From assembly GCA_963978895.1 (NCBI GenBank), contig OZ022242.1, positions 15,056,070 to 15,120,069 of the forward strand: DNA of 64,000 nt, given 5' to 3'. Origin of the DNA: Erpobdella octoculata (taxonomy: Eukaryota; Annelida; Clitellata; Hirudinida; Erpobdellidae). Each line of letters starts with the position of its first letter. Position 1 is the first letter of the stretch. A model generated the notes under the pieces. It was not told the origin of the DNA. It saw nothing but the letters and a program-made list of their open reading frames with translations, and made no database searches. Of the stretch, positions 39,342 through 50,945 are shown piece by piece. Made by a program: the position numbers and the translations under genes.

Positions 39342-42300
39342 TCAGCGGTTTTTAGATTTTAGACTTCTGGCGTTTAGCTGTTCTGGAACCCAGGCGAAGG
39401 CATAGTAGCCAATAGCGCTACCAAGCGTTACGGAGAAGCAGAGATAAACGTTGAAGGACATGAATATTAACATGGCCAGCATGCTGAGCCAGGCCTTGAT
39501 GAAGTAGAGTAGGGTCTGCACGGCATGGTATTGATTTAGCGGAAATGTCCTGTTCGTAAAATTAAAATTAAAACCTTTATTTAAAAAAACAATATCTCAC
39601 TACACTAAGATAAGATGATAGAGGGCTCAGTTGGCAGAAAATAAGCGTTCGACTGAATAGACAACTGAAGCTGACGTCTGACCAGTACTGACCCGGCCCG
39701 CAACTAGACGTCATGCTCCGGGGGGGGGGGGCGAGCTGTAACTGAAGGGGGGCAAAATGAAAAAAAATTAAAAAACACTAGAATTGTATCGTTAGTTGAA
39801 AAGACAATGTAATCATTACCTATATATAAAACGGTAGGTAATAAAACCAAGGTACCTACATCAGCAACACTCATATCGTTTATTATTTTTATTACCTCAT
39901 TTTGGATTTCCACGCTGTGTACCTATTTGAAATTGGTTGGAATAGTTTTATATATTTTTATTTATTATTATTACGTCGTCAAATAGCAGGGCCAACGGCC
40001 ACTTACACCATTTGGATAGCAATATAAACAAAACAGAAATGTGATTGTGCATTCGAACAAAAAGAAAACAAAAGCGGAAGAAAAAGAAACAGAAAGGAGA
40101 CGCAAAGTGACGGTTCAACTTCAGAGTTCAAGCTAAAAAACAAAGGCGATGAGCAATTGAGAATGCCATGTAAGGAGACGTAAAATGACGGTTCGACTTC
40201 AAAGTTTAAGCCCCAAAACAAAGGCGAGGAGCGATTGAGAATGTAATGTAGGGTAGATTAATCAGGAATAATTCCCCAAATGTTTTCCACTGTAATGCCC
40301 AGGAAAAAGAAGAAACTCTGTTGATATGAGAAGTTCAGTGTTGTTGACCTCCATCTCCGACAGGATTGTTAGCTGTTGACGAGAAACTTGGCTAAGTTGT
40401 GGGTCCGGAGACAGGACTTGAAACGGGAAAAGGTTGAAAAGTTTATAATTTCAGGTGGGAGCGAGTTTCATGGGTTTATCACTCTATTTGTAAAGAAATG
40501 TTTCCTGATGTCTCTGGAACACCTCTCCTGCCGCAGACGAAGTGAGTGGCCACGAGTGCGTGTACTCTGGGTAAATTCTGGGAAGCCTGCAATTTCACAG
40601 TTGGCAAAACCATGTATGATATTGTAACAAAAACAGAGGTCATTGATCAAGCGGCGATGCGGCGATGCTCCAGAGACATGAGCCCAATACGTTTGAGTCT
40701 GATATTGTACGGTAATTTTCTTAGGTCGGGAAAAGCTCTTGTGAAATATCTTTGTGTGCGTTCGATCTTGTTTATATCTTGTTTATAATGAGGGGTCCAG
40801 ATGGGGGAGCAATAGGAGAAGACGGTTCAATGTGGGACAGAAACCGATCATCATCCGATAAAATCAGATCCAGAATGTTTGCATTCCGTGTTGGAAAATT
40901 CACGAGTTGGTGAAAACCAATCTCATTTATAAAGTTCATGTATAAATTGTAAACTTCATTATTTGGATGTGAATTAGTGAGACAGTTAACATCAGGAAGA
41001 TTGAAATCACCCATAACACAGATGTGATTTCTATTGCTGCACAAATATGCCTGCTCAGTAGCGGATCCAAGGGGGCTAGGGGGACCGGGGCCCTCTAAGA
41101 AGTTTAAAAAAATAAACATTAATTTTTTAATTAACATGCAATTTTATTCTGTTCGTCTATATCTTGAGGCTTTATCTGTACTAAATTCACCTCTCGACTA
41201 TCCATAGTTCTGATAATTGGCAGATATTTAAAAATTTCGGGCCTCTTTCAAACCAATTCAATAAATTGAAATTCCTGGATCCGCCGCTGTGCCTGCTGTC
41301 TTTTTACAACGTTAAGTAAAAGCTTGCTTTGTTACAGTGATTGGAGCTATAATGGATGTTTATAATAGTTTTAGATCAGATTACTGGTAGATTGTCTGTA
41401 TTCCTGGGCACCTTTATTAAAAACTTGTCAATGTTGCTTTAGTTTCGGAAGAGGGGGTTCATAAAAATAAAACTACAAAAAGTGCAGTAATAAAAAATAG
41501 TCGATATTTAATGAAAATTTTTGCATTACAAAATTAATTTTTTTTGCTTTCAAATTAAACACAATTTGCAATTTTATATAGGTACACTTCAAACCTCTAT
41601 TCTGATATTTTGGTTTTTGAGGTTGGTGTGTCTTTTTACAAAATTTTATTTATGTTACAATCTCTGTTTGTGTGTGTGTATGTTTCTCTGTATACGCAAA
41701 TCTTGCAAGTAAAATTTAACCAGCTTTTTGATTAGATAGGAAGCTGAAACTTTCAGCATAGCTTTATATTGGATGACAATATACGATTCAATTTACAAAA
41801 AAAACTTAATTTGAACATCTTTCATATTTTTAAATCGAGTGTATTTGAAATAAAATTTTGTGCTGAAAAACTCATTTTTTCCTTTACTTGTTTTATGGAT
41901 AGGCCCACTAAACCTTATGATGGTTTAGTGGGCCCACCTGAAGTGGTGAGTGGTTTATTAAAATCATATGGATAGCCCCTGGTCATCAGCTATCAGTTTT
42001 TTGAGAGGACAAATAAAAAAGGGTTTTGAAAAATAGCTCCGACTACCCCCCCGGTCATCTGTTTTTTAGGGAGAAAAAATTAAAGGTTTCTAATGTTTAT
42101 AAAATTCAAAAAATACATATCTTAAAATTTTTCAGATGAGGGGGGTGAATAAGCTGCCTTATCCAGCTAAAGGTTAGCAGGTTTATAAAGTTCGAGAAAG
42201 TACATGTCTTAAAATTTTTCAGGGGGCGAAATCCGCTGCCTTATCCAGCTATAAACTTTTATAACGGTTAGCAGGTTTATAAAGTTTCGATAAGTAGTTA

Positions 42301-44563
42301 CATTTTTAGAATTGGGGGGGGGGGGCGAAATACGCTGCTTTATTTAGCTATGTACTTGTGTAACGGTTAACAGGTTTATAAATTTGAAACAGAACTACAT
42401 ATCTGAAAATTTTCCAGGGGGGCGAAAAACCTTCTAGGGCATGGGTGCACAACCTTTTTGAGGCCGAGGGCCGAATTGTATGTTCTCAGATAGCTCGAAG
42501 GCCGGAAAAAATTCACGTTTTATAATAGCAAACTAAATATACTAGTATATGACTTTACGTTAAATATTAACAGCTAATATACAAAAAAATTGTAAATGAA
42601 CTACATGTCTTACTACTGTAACTAAGTAACTATATCAAAGTGAGTTACAAAGAAATGAAAATCAGTTTTTTTATTTTCTTATTTTGCAATCAACAAAATC
42701 TAGCTGAGTCCAATCATGAATAGAAACCATTCTAATGTGATGGTTGCGACTGAATATTTTTTTATTATTTTTTCAATGTTTGGCTCTAGTTAAGTTGTTA
42801 CAACCTTTAAAATGACAGTGAGATTGCTATCAGTAAAGCTCGATCTCAAACTGTTTTTATTCAAATTCATGATAGAAAAAGTCTGCTCACACAAATACGT
42901 ACTCCGAAACATTGAAAACAACTTTAAAGCCATGTCCTTTATTCTGCCGTATTTGTTTGGACAAAGATGTCGGAAGAAGTCAAAATGTCATTGTCTTTAA
43001 AAGCCGCTTTCAAATCAGATGAACACTGAAGGTCGATGATCTCTAACTGATATTCACCAACAAATTCGTCCACTGTACAGCCGAAGGGGTCACACATGAA
43101 ATTAAACAATTCTTTACTTTTCCTGAAGTCTTGAAAACGATTTTCAAATTCCTTCTTTAATGTTGCAATTGACCCATGATGTGCTAAACATTTACATTCG
43201 TATTCCTGCTTGACAAGTAGGCACGTCTGAAAGTGGACAAGATTCCCTGACTGCAGCTGAAACTGGAAGAGCTGGGGTTTCAATTGAAAAACTTGCAAGT
43301 CTTTAAACATGTCAACAATGAATTGACTTTTACCTTGCAGACGTTTATTGACAGTATTTAAATGACTTGTGATGTCTGTAAGAAAGGCCAAGTCAGAAAG
43401 CCATTTCTTATCAGCAGACAAAGCAGTTTCTCTACCTTTCTCATTTAGAAATCTCTCAATTTCTGAACGTAATTTAACAAATCTTTTTAAGCTTTTCCTC
43501 TGCGTAGCCAACGGACGTTTGTGTGGTAAGGAATATCTTGGAACTCAGCTTGAATTTCTTCCAAGAAAGATCGAAATTGATGATGATTGAGACCCCTGGC
43601 ACGGATGAAATTGACCGCATTGAAAACATATTTCATAACGTTGTAAAACTTCATGACACGACTACAGAGTGCTTCCTGGTAAATAATGCAGTGGTACATA
43701 TTTACAGCATCACTACATAAACCACTTTCATTTTAATATCATTTAAGTTGACCAGTTAACCCTGTTTCCTTTCCCATCATTGTAGGAGCCCCATCTGTTG
43801 TCATATTACACATCTTGGACCACTGTTAATTTAATCTATCAAGAACTGACTTTGTTCATGTGAAAATATCTAAGCCTGTGGTACGTCCATGCAATGAAGC
43901 TACTCCAGCCAATTCCTGAGTGACCTCAAACTTGTCGTTCACAGCTCGCACAAACACTAAGAACTGTGCAGTATGGATGTTATCAGTGCTCTCGTCCAAA
44001 GTCACTGAAAAATATTTGCAATTTTTTTATTCTGTTGTGCAACTGCTCGGTAACATCTTGTGCAAGGTCGACAACTCGGCGTTGAATCGTCATTCTTGAT
44101 AACGGAACTTTGCTGAAAATTGTGAATTTTTCTGGACATAATTTGTGCAGATGCTTAAAAGACATTACGAACACTGTCTTTCATTCACGATCTGAGAAAG
44201 GCCGTGACGACTTGGCAATTATCTGGGCCACTTAGCAGCTGGTCTGTGTGAAAGATTTGGACTCTTCAGCTTGCCTGGTGGCCGACAGAGTTCGATTCTA
44301 TTTATAGCCACCCCTCCAGTTTGTAGGGATGTGCTGCACTAAAAGTCGATAGATGTACTAACTAGTATAATAAAAATAAGTATGATTCAAATTTTTTTTA
44401 AACGAATTTGTTTTAAAAGATTTGTGTTTAACAAAATTATCCCGCGGGCCGGACGAAACACGTTGGCGGGCCGGAGGTTGTGCAGCCCTGTTCTAGGGAA
44501 GGCTTCGCTCCTCGTTCACCATAGTTGCGGGTTTGCCAGCCAGCCAGCCAGCCAGCCAGCCAA

Positions 44564-44611
<48 letters not shown>

Positions 44612-47600
44612 TCAGTCCGTCAGTCAGTCAGTCAGTCAGTCAGTCAGTCAGTCAGTCAGTCAGTCAGTCAGTCAGTCAGTCAGTCAGTCAGTCAGTCAGT
44701 CAGTCAGTCAGTCAGTCAGTCAGTCAGTCAGTCAGTCAGTCAGTCAGTCAGTCAGTCAGTCAGTCAGTCAGTCAGTCAGTCAGTCAGTCAGTCAGTCAGT
44801 CAGTCAGTCAGTCAGTCAGTCAGTCAGTCAGTCAGTCAGTCAGTCAGTCAGTCAGTCAGTCAGTCAGTCAGTCAGTCAGTCAGTCAGTCAGTCAGTCAGT
44901 CAGTCAGTCAGTCAGTCAGTCAGTCAGTCAGTCAGTCAGTCAGTCAGTCAGTCAGTCAGTCAGTCAGTCAGTCAGTCAGTCAGTCAGTCAGTCAGTCAGT
45001 CAGTCAGTCAGTCAGTCAGTCAGTCAGTCAGTCAGTCAGTCAGTCAGTCAGTCAGTCAGTCAGTCAGTCAGTCAGTCAGTCAGTCAGTCAGTCAGTCAGT
45101 CAGTCAGTCAGTCAGTCAGTCAGTCAGTCAGTCAGTCAGTCAGTCAGTCAGTCAGTCAGTCAGTAGCTGTAAAAACGCTGTATAAGATCTCCCCATTTAT
45201 TACATGCTGCATTGCCTGCATTTGAAATATGAAAACGTACGCATGATGTGTGACGCTTTGTGTTTTTTTTTATAATAATTTATAGTCCTTTACACCAGGT
45301 GTTTTAAGACTTAAACATGAGTATGTATGAAATACCAAAGTACTTCCTGTCGCGGATCATAATTTGATCCTTTTAACAGTTCCATCCTCCTTTATCCAGG
45401 CTTGGGACTGATTCGCAAAAGCAAGACGAAATTGTTTTGTGCTCGTGTTTCAATGTCTTAAATAATTGAATAGTATTAGCACCTTCTGTTCTTATAAAAA
45501 CTTGAAACTGCAAATTTGACTAGACTTTTAGTTCAAGTCCAACGCTTTTTCGTCAAGACCAAGCTCAAGACCGAGACTTATATTCTCAAAAACCAAGTTC
45601 AAGACTAAGACTGTATTTTCTAGTTCTCTAGGAGTCTCGAAAGTTTCGAGTCGAAACCAAGACTTTGTTTTCGAGAACTATATCTCTGCTAGAGATTTGA
45701 CTATGATTATGGGTTCAATAACTACAATTTCGCTGATAATCCAAGTTACAGATACAGACACATGGGCGTCTTGCCAACTTAAAATCTCATAGTTTTCAAT
45801 ATTTTATTATTTGTATCAAACCACTTTCACAAAATGATAATGTTTATTTTAGATGTGAAGATTAGCATAATAATCCTAATAAAAGAAAATGGGGCTCATA
45901 CCTACATAGGTTTTAATTAAATAATGGCATCAAGTGGCGTCACAAGAAAGTGCTGTGGGTGCGGATCGCACTGGGTGACAGGGACGCAGCCAGAGGGCCC
46001 GAGAAGCCCGCCCCCGGCCGAAACCTTGCCAATGTTGATGTTGAAGTGATGCGTGTGCCCGTGTTTTTGAGACATATTTGAGTCGAGTTAACAATTATTT
46101 TGCAAATTAAATATTTAATAAGTTATCAAAATGCTAGGGTGAGAGTTTTCCATGTGTCTATTTTTGAAAACCCGACCCACCAGAAAATCTGACCCGACCC
46201 GACCCAACCTATTTTTGTTTTTTCTTTTGTGACCCGACCCACCTGTTTTCGAACCGACCCGACCCACTTTGGCTAGGACCCGATTGGCAGAGCGGCCACA
46301 TACCGCAGTTGATGCTCTGCAACATTGTCAGTATTCCATATACCCGCATATAAATACGCTGCTGAAACTTCCCCACTTCCTTCTGAACTATCCGCAGACT
46401 CAAATCTTATCTACGCACCACAATGGGCCAGACAAGGCTGAATGGATTTGCCCAGATGACTATCAATCGCGACCTTAACATTAATGAAGAAACCGTCATC
46501 GACATTTTTTTGCAGAAAAAACGTCGGCTGAATTTCATATTGTAATTTACTGTTCTAAATAAAATGTCTTATCGTTTGTTATTACTAATTTTTGCTGAAA
46601 CGGTCGTTAAGCTTTGACTTTTGTGGGTTGTAAATTTTTCAGTAAAACTCCTTGCTAATCAGTTTTTTCTCCCGCCCCCCCCCCCTCGAAAAAAAGTTTT
46701 GGCTGTGCCCCTGCTGGGTGACACCACGATCATCATCGAGATTTTTAGAAGAAAAGTTTCCTAGGTTTTTTCATTAGGTTTTACCCCTACCCGGTCATAA
46801 AATATTTTTATAAAATTAGAGTTTATCTCTCCCTTGGTCATCGACTTTTTGGAGGTCCGAGGATTACGTTCTAACGAGGTGACAAGATGAGTTACCGCAT
46901 TGGGTGAAACCAGCCATTGTGACACCACTTGTAATGACAATTTAACGTAGTTTAAATTTTATGGGCATGGAAGTACTCCGAGAAATGCTACTTCCACGAC
47001 AAAATGAAATATTGGCAGTAGTAAGAGAGTATAAAGGGAGGGTTTCTAAAAACTAGAATAAACATAGGTAGAATCCATCTGCTTAGAGAGAGTCTATTAA
47101 AAAAATAATTAAATTGCATATTGTATCGTATAAGCCCGAAAGCAGCAAACATTCTATAATATTTTAAAAATTTAATCAGATTAAATTGAAAATTATTCTG
47201 TTTACCACAAGCTAAGCTTAATGGAATTTTCTTTTAGGTTAGTTTTTTCATCTGGTGACGGTGGAGAGAGTTTTGATTCGGACACATCTGTTTTTTGAGG
47301 AGACTGAATAATTGAATTAAAAAAATTCTGTATACAGTCTAACCGCATAGTATGAAATAACCAATGTTACTATTGTTTGAAAAAAGACAAAATACCGTTT
47401 CATCCGACATTCTGTAGTTATTTTTCCATGATAAATAATATTTTAGAGCAGCAACGGCTTCGTTTAGAATGGCTAGTGTTGCAGCGAAGGTACACGCAAT
47501 TAAAAACTCTGGAATTGATATAATGCTTATTTTTTAAAGTTATATAAAGTTGTCGCTTTTGTTTCAGTCGCATTTAGTGCGTAATTTAGTAAAGCGATTA

Positions 47601-47810
47601 AAGAAACGTTTCACCAGTTTTACAAAAATTAAGCAAACAAACTATATATTATTATTTACCTTGCCACGATTCGGTTGTCCACTGTTTGAAAAGAATGGTA
47701 TTGAAAATATCCGTGTGAAAATACTGGTACATACTTTGTGAAAATCCATTACTATAACTATATTCTGACTGCTTTGGTCCGGGAAAAGTTGAGTGGTCAT
47801 GACCTGCCAT
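39342..47810 (-). CDS. SLC31: Ctr/SLC31-type copper transporter
   Basis: Trimeric membrane copper(I) transporter family. Exons (minus): 47810-47660, 47508-47396, 47303-47206, 39549-39342. They are in phase at all three joins (1/2, 0/0, 2/1), 570 nt, 189 residues, the length of human SLC31A1. Seen: a short outer segment starting MAGHDHSTFPG; the pre-TM1 block YFHTDIFNTILFKQW; TM1 with AATLAILNEAVAALKYYL; a Ser/Lys/Pro-rich loop (exon 3); TM2 with the family MxxxM motif in LAMLIFMSFNVYL; TM3 with GSAIGYYAF (GxxxG). The start Met has a strong context (ccaaaATGG). The outer segment is poor in Met and His clusters, and no HCH-type Cys/His tail is present (ends KSKNR), so CTR1 versus CTR2 subtype is open. 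Intron 3 is 7,656 bp and full of mobile elements. AATAAA-type signals lie on the minus strand near 39275 and 39240. Confidence 0.9.
39550..40260. other. Copper transporter intron 3, 3' part: poorly characterised repeats
   Basis: Includes a G11-12 run (39720-39731) next to gaccagtactgacccggccc-type sequence, probably a DNA-element end. It also has a tandem duplication of ~73 bp (about 40098-40170 and 40172-40245) sharing gacggttc.acttca and caaaggcga.gagc.attga. No coding recognised. Confidence 0.45.
40330..41330 (-). mobile_element. LINE with endonuclease fused to RT C-terminus by internal deletion
   Basis: On the minus strand, 41137-40840 reads as an APE-type LINE endonuclease segment: ICVMGDFNLPDVNC, then FINEIGFHQLVNFPTRN and ILDLILSDDDRF. 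Immediately downstream (about 40815-40376) comes the far C-terminus of a LINE RT: YKQDINKIERTQRYFTRAF, IRLKRIGLMSLEHRR, then RGHSLRLRQERCS and IRKHFFTNRVINPWNSLP. The whole RT catalytic core is missing between them. The copy is further interrupted by the MITE at 41056-41289. Confidence 0.8.
41056..41289. mobile_element. hAT MITE, nested in LINE, perfect 8-bp TSD
   Basis: Flanked by tgcctgct at 41048-41055 and 41290-41297. Inverted ends CAGTAGCGGATCCAAGG and CCTGGATCCGCCGCTG. 234 bp, no coding. Inserted in the LINE endonuclease region. Confidence 0.92.
41600..41890 (-). repeat. Dispersed repeat R1, copy 3
   Basis: Reverse-strand copy of the family at 32234 and 33377: ggttacaatctctgtttgtg reads in from the left, then gcaaatcttgcaagtaaaat, ggaagctgaaactttcagca and aaatcgagtgtatttgaaat. 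Confidence 0.85.
42100..42431. repeat. ~90-100-bp degenerate tandem repeat
   Basis: Three to four copies built of G-run + cgaaatccgctgccttatcc + agct + ggttagcaggtttataaag. The hAT at 42440 has inserted at its right edge. Confidence 0.7.
42440..44490 (-). mobile_element. hAT transposon (GTF2IRD2-like transposase), perfect 8-bp TSD
   Basis: Flanked by ttctaggg at 42432-42439 and 44491-44498. Inverted ends CATGGGTGCACAACCT and AGGTTGTGCAGCCCTG, with inner gcgggccgg / ggccgagggccg. 2,051 bp, transposase on minus, inactivated. Located in copper transporter intron 3. The smaller element at 49666-50207 has related ends and C-terminal coding. Confidence 0.93.
42939..44174 (-). pseudogene. GTF2IRD2-like hAT transposase (broken)
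   Basis: Minus-strand pieces at 44174-43983 (SFKHLHKLCPEKFTIFSKV), about 43800-43740 (TTDGAPTMMGKETGLTGQL, with the catalytic-region Asp), 43699-43487 (VNFIRARGLNHHQFRSFL, then TNVRWLRRG) and 43511-42939 (LSDLAFLTDITSHLNTVNK, then QSGNLVHFQTC). All match the order of GTF2IRD2-type hAT transposases. They lie in different frames with stops between, so the gene is dead. The final dimerisation region is not clear. Confidence 0.85.
44535..45163. repeat. Long (CAGC)n-(CAGT)n tetranucleotide array
   Basis: About 70 bp of cagc units passes into about 560 bp of cagt units with one variant unit (ccgt). Open frames here (PASQ.., SVSQ..) are products of the repeat, since 4-bp units leave all + frames open. 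Not coding. Confidence 0.97.
45255..45425 (-). repeat. Dispersed repeat, copy 2
   Basis: Reverse-strand counterpart of 5165-5325: tagtcctttacaccaggtgt, then ggatcataatttgatcc and aggcttgggactg. Confidence 0.65.
45930..46931. mobile_element. MITE (CAAGTGGCGTCACAA ends) split by a second element
   Basis: Outer ends CAAGTGGCGTCACAA and TTGTGACACCACTTG are inverted. Flanks taatggca (45922-45929) and taatgaca (46932-46939) match 7 of 8. Removing the inner element (45979-46713 plus one TSD) leaves about 260 bp. In copper transporter intron 3. Confidence 0.8.
45979..46713. mobile_element. Nested non-autonomous hAT, perfect 8-bp TSD
   Basis: Flanked by ctgggtga at 45971-45978 and 46714-46721. Ends CAGGGACGCAGCCAGAGG and TTTTGGCTGTGCCCCTG. 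The interior has a gacccgacccacc-type array (46170-46270); no transposase recognised. Confidence 0.9.
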
Positions 47811-48835
47811 TTTGGATTCTGCTACATGAAAATTCACACAAATAAAGCAATATAGTAATATGAAGACGCTTATTTGACTCAAAAGTAAATAGGAAATCAA
47901 CTTATTTTACCGTTCAATGCCCTTGTGCAGCTATTTCGTATACAATAATTGATCGGTTGAAACTGTTGCAAGTGCAAGAAAACGTACTAGCAAGTAGCGA
48001 AAGAAAAGTAAGTTACGTAAATAAGAAATATTTCTAATAAACGTGCGCGACATATTGATTTAATTTATATTTCCTGGTCGATATTAAGAGCGTACAATAT
48101 CGATCGTTTAATGCAGTACTTCAGTGAGGTGTAACTGTGTAACGCAACCTAATTCAAGGTTCATCTTATAGGTCGAAACAGCTAGGCTCATTGCCAGAAA
48201 TTATTTGTGGCGGACAGGACAGGGGAGCAGGGTATATTCATATTTTATTGCGTAACAGATAGGCGCCCAATGCTTGGCCACTCGCAAAATGGTGTTTGAA
48301 TCTTCGAAAGCTTGTTTACCGATTAAGAGGCAGAGACATTTTGACGTATAACAACTCAAATGAAATTTTGTAAATACTCATCTGTAATTAAAAATTTACA
48401 ACGGTCTGCATGACGACAGTAGGCAATCAAAATATTGAAAACTAAATAAAAATTTAGGCCCCTTATGTGATTCCTGGATAGGCCGCTGCTTCTTTTGCAC
48501 CTTGCCAAAAGCTGGAGCTAAGAGAAGTTTTAGCTAGATAAAAGATATTAAATCGGCAGCACAACCCACCATTGCAATCCAAAAACGTCTGCAAGAATGG
48601 CTTTTTTGATTATATGCGTAACTTTGTAGCATTGGATTATTTTCATTAAACTAAATATTATCAATTTGATATACACGGGATATAAGCAGGAGTCATAATG
48701 CCTTTCTGCCACTAACTATTTCTACGTTAGTTATTATGTCTGTATGTCCTTATGTATGCATTGCTACACTATTCATCCGATCGTAATGAAATTTTCACAC
48801 AACATTGAAAATCAATAGAGAAAGGCAGGCCCGTA
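47811..48835. other. Upstream region of the copper transporter gene; no gene recognised
   Basis: Contains the transporter's presumed 5'UTR/promoter (on minus, just right of 47810). I see no clear TATA box. The rest is AT-rich; sequence near 48480 (ttcctggataggccgctgc) looks like a DNA-element end. Nothing else supported. Confidence 0.4.
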
Positions 48836-48869
48836 GCTAGCGGGTGGGGCTGGGGGGGGGGCTGCAGCG

Positions 48870-49012
48870 ACAGGGTACGGGAAAGTGACCGTGAACGGGA
48901 GAGCAAGCAGGAACGGGAAAGCGGCCGGGAGCGAGAAAACAAGCGGGAAAGGAAACGGGAGCGAGAGAAAAACGATAGAAAAATCTCTAAAAACCCCGGG
49001 GTATCTCGCTAG
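48870..49012 (+). mobile_element. Helitron-like 3' part with CGGGA array, ending CTAG
   Basis: An array of cgggaaag/cgggagcg repeats (48876-48980) leads into aaaaaccccggggtatctcg + CTAG at 49009-49012. Similar arrays and ends occur at 51045 (reverse), 60705 and 62819. The CTAG is followed directly by TCTATATAAATG, the kind of sequence that starts a Helitron. Confidence 0.6.
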
Positions 49013-49189
49013 TCTATATAAATGAAAATGTAACTGTTCGTTTGTGTCTTGCCTGTAATCTCCTAAAGTTATGAACCATTTGCTTTGAAATTTGTACACA
49101 AAATAGTCTCTATTGAGGAGAAGGTTTGTATCTACTTTAAAAAAAATCGGCTTATTATTTCACGTTTTATAAGCAAAAACAGTTTATAG

Positions 49190-50945
49190 CAGGGGCGTAA
49201 TTTCCGGGGGGAGGAGCAATTGGTCTCTCAAGGCTTTTGCGAAAAAAAAATATTTTTAGAAAACAAATAGCTACAAAATTTTTGGAGAAGTTTTTCTAGA
49301 AGTTTTGGAAAAGTAGCTGCGAATACCCCCTTCCGGTCATCTGCTCTTTTAGGAGAAAAGTGTTTGAAGTTTTGAATTTGTTTACAATTAACTATCAAAG
49401 CTGATGAGGGCAGTCGTAGTAGGTACTTTTCAAAAACAAATTTGATAACCCTTAAAAATATCTGATGACCGGGAAGGGTTTCCCAAAATTTGTCCAAAAC
49501 CTTATACATTTTTGCACTGCAATTTCTAAAAAATGAAACACCTACAAACCTACATAGTCACATCCGCTTTCATAATTTTAATACGTGGTAGAAAGCGGCA
49601 GGTAATAATATATCATCTTCCAAGTAAGATTCAAATTTAAATATATTCTATAGATTCCGGTAAACCAGGCATGGACAACATACGGCCCGCGGGCCAAATC
49701 CGACCCACCAACTGATTTTATACGGCCCTCGAAGGATTTTGAGAAAATTAATTTACTTAGGCCCTCCGTGGCTTTTAGAAAAATTTTCAGTTATTCGAAT
49801 GCATACAATGAAAATTATCTCATTATTTTCAAGCACTTATTCATGTGAACAGTTTTTCTCAAAAATGAAGCTCACTAAAAACAAAAATAGAAGTAAATTA
49901 TCTTTCTAACCAACTTCGGGTGGCAGCTACTAGTTTGAGATCAAATATAAATGATATAGGCAGTGAAAAAGGTGTCAAATATCATTGATAGTGGGAAAAT
50001 AAGTCATAAGATGAAAAAAGAAATTTTTATTAACATTAATAAAACTATTTTTTGTTCTTATTTTCAATGAAACTGTTATTAATAAGTAATTTCATTAAAA
50101 ATATTTTTTGTCTAATAAATGGTTAATACGTTATTTTGTATTTGGCCCTCAAGGCTGTTTTTTTTTAAATAAATTGGCCCCCAGTCAATAACAGTTGAGC
50201 ATGCCTACTGTAAACTTTTGAAGGTTTTGAGAAATCAAAAAGTGCACAGGAAAAATATACCACTAATTGGGGGTAACCTGTTTTTCATTTGTTTTACCAT
50301 TTTGTTTAGAAGCGCAATAAAGAGAACTCTTTTATAGTGTTCTTAAAGTGTTGTACCTTCAAAAATTTTTTTCAACCAATCAATAAATGTGAATATTTAT
50401 AGAGCGCCTCCTTAAGAGCTTTTAGGGTCTGTCTAAGTCGTGGAATTGGTAATCCATCATCAGTGACTGCATTCATTAATCAACAGTGTAGAATTCATTT
50501 TCTTACTTTTGTAAATTCTCTTTGAATCAAGAAAATTGTTTTTAGGCTGTAGTGATATCAACGGCACTGCATTGTAACTGTATATACCAAACCACATATT
50601 ACACATTTAGACACATATTACAAATATGTATCTGACAGTTTGAAAAAAAGTGATAAATTAATATAAAAAGTTTTTTTTTGAGAGGGCGGAAGTGGGCACA
50701 CAATGTGAGCCACCCCATAAATCCACCACTGGCTACAACTTATTTTTTCTCTCCAGTCCCAGTTTTTTAGTTTGTTTTCTTTTTATAAAAAGTGTATAGA
50801 GTTTTGAATTTTTTAAAAGTATCTACGACTACACCGTCTACACCCTCCCTGGTTATCCGCTATTTTTGGGAAAAAATATAGCCCTAATCTGTAGGTTTTA
50901 TAAATTTTTTTACCCTCCTAATGTTTTGCTGAAATGACGCCACTG
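49190..50945. mobile_element. hAT-like element with nested hAT
   Basis: Ends CAGGGGCGTAATTTCCGG and CTGAAATGACGCCACTG are inverted. Flanks gtttatag (49182-49189) and gtttctag (50946-50953) match 7 of 8. It contains the insertion at 49666-50207. No transposase of its own seen. Confidence 0.7.
49666..50207 (+). mobile_element. Deleted GTF2IRD2-type hAT with transposase C-terminal scrap
   Basis: Ends CAGGCATGGACAACA and GAGCATGCCTA; flanks cggtaaac (49658-49665) and ctgtaaac (50208-50215) match 7 of 8. On plus, near 49825-49905, the frame reads YSCEQFFSKMKLTKNKNRS, the GTF2IRD2-like hAT dimerisation motif, followed by frame breaks. The rest of the transposase is gone. Confidence 0.8.

Noticed and set aside
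42140..42430. Possible coding exon in G-rich repeats
   Set aside because: Tandem repeat with stops in every frame and no splice logic.
44382..45225. Long SVSQ/PASQ open frames
   Set aside because: They are the translation of a (CAGC)n-(CAGT)n array in all + frames; no gene evidence.
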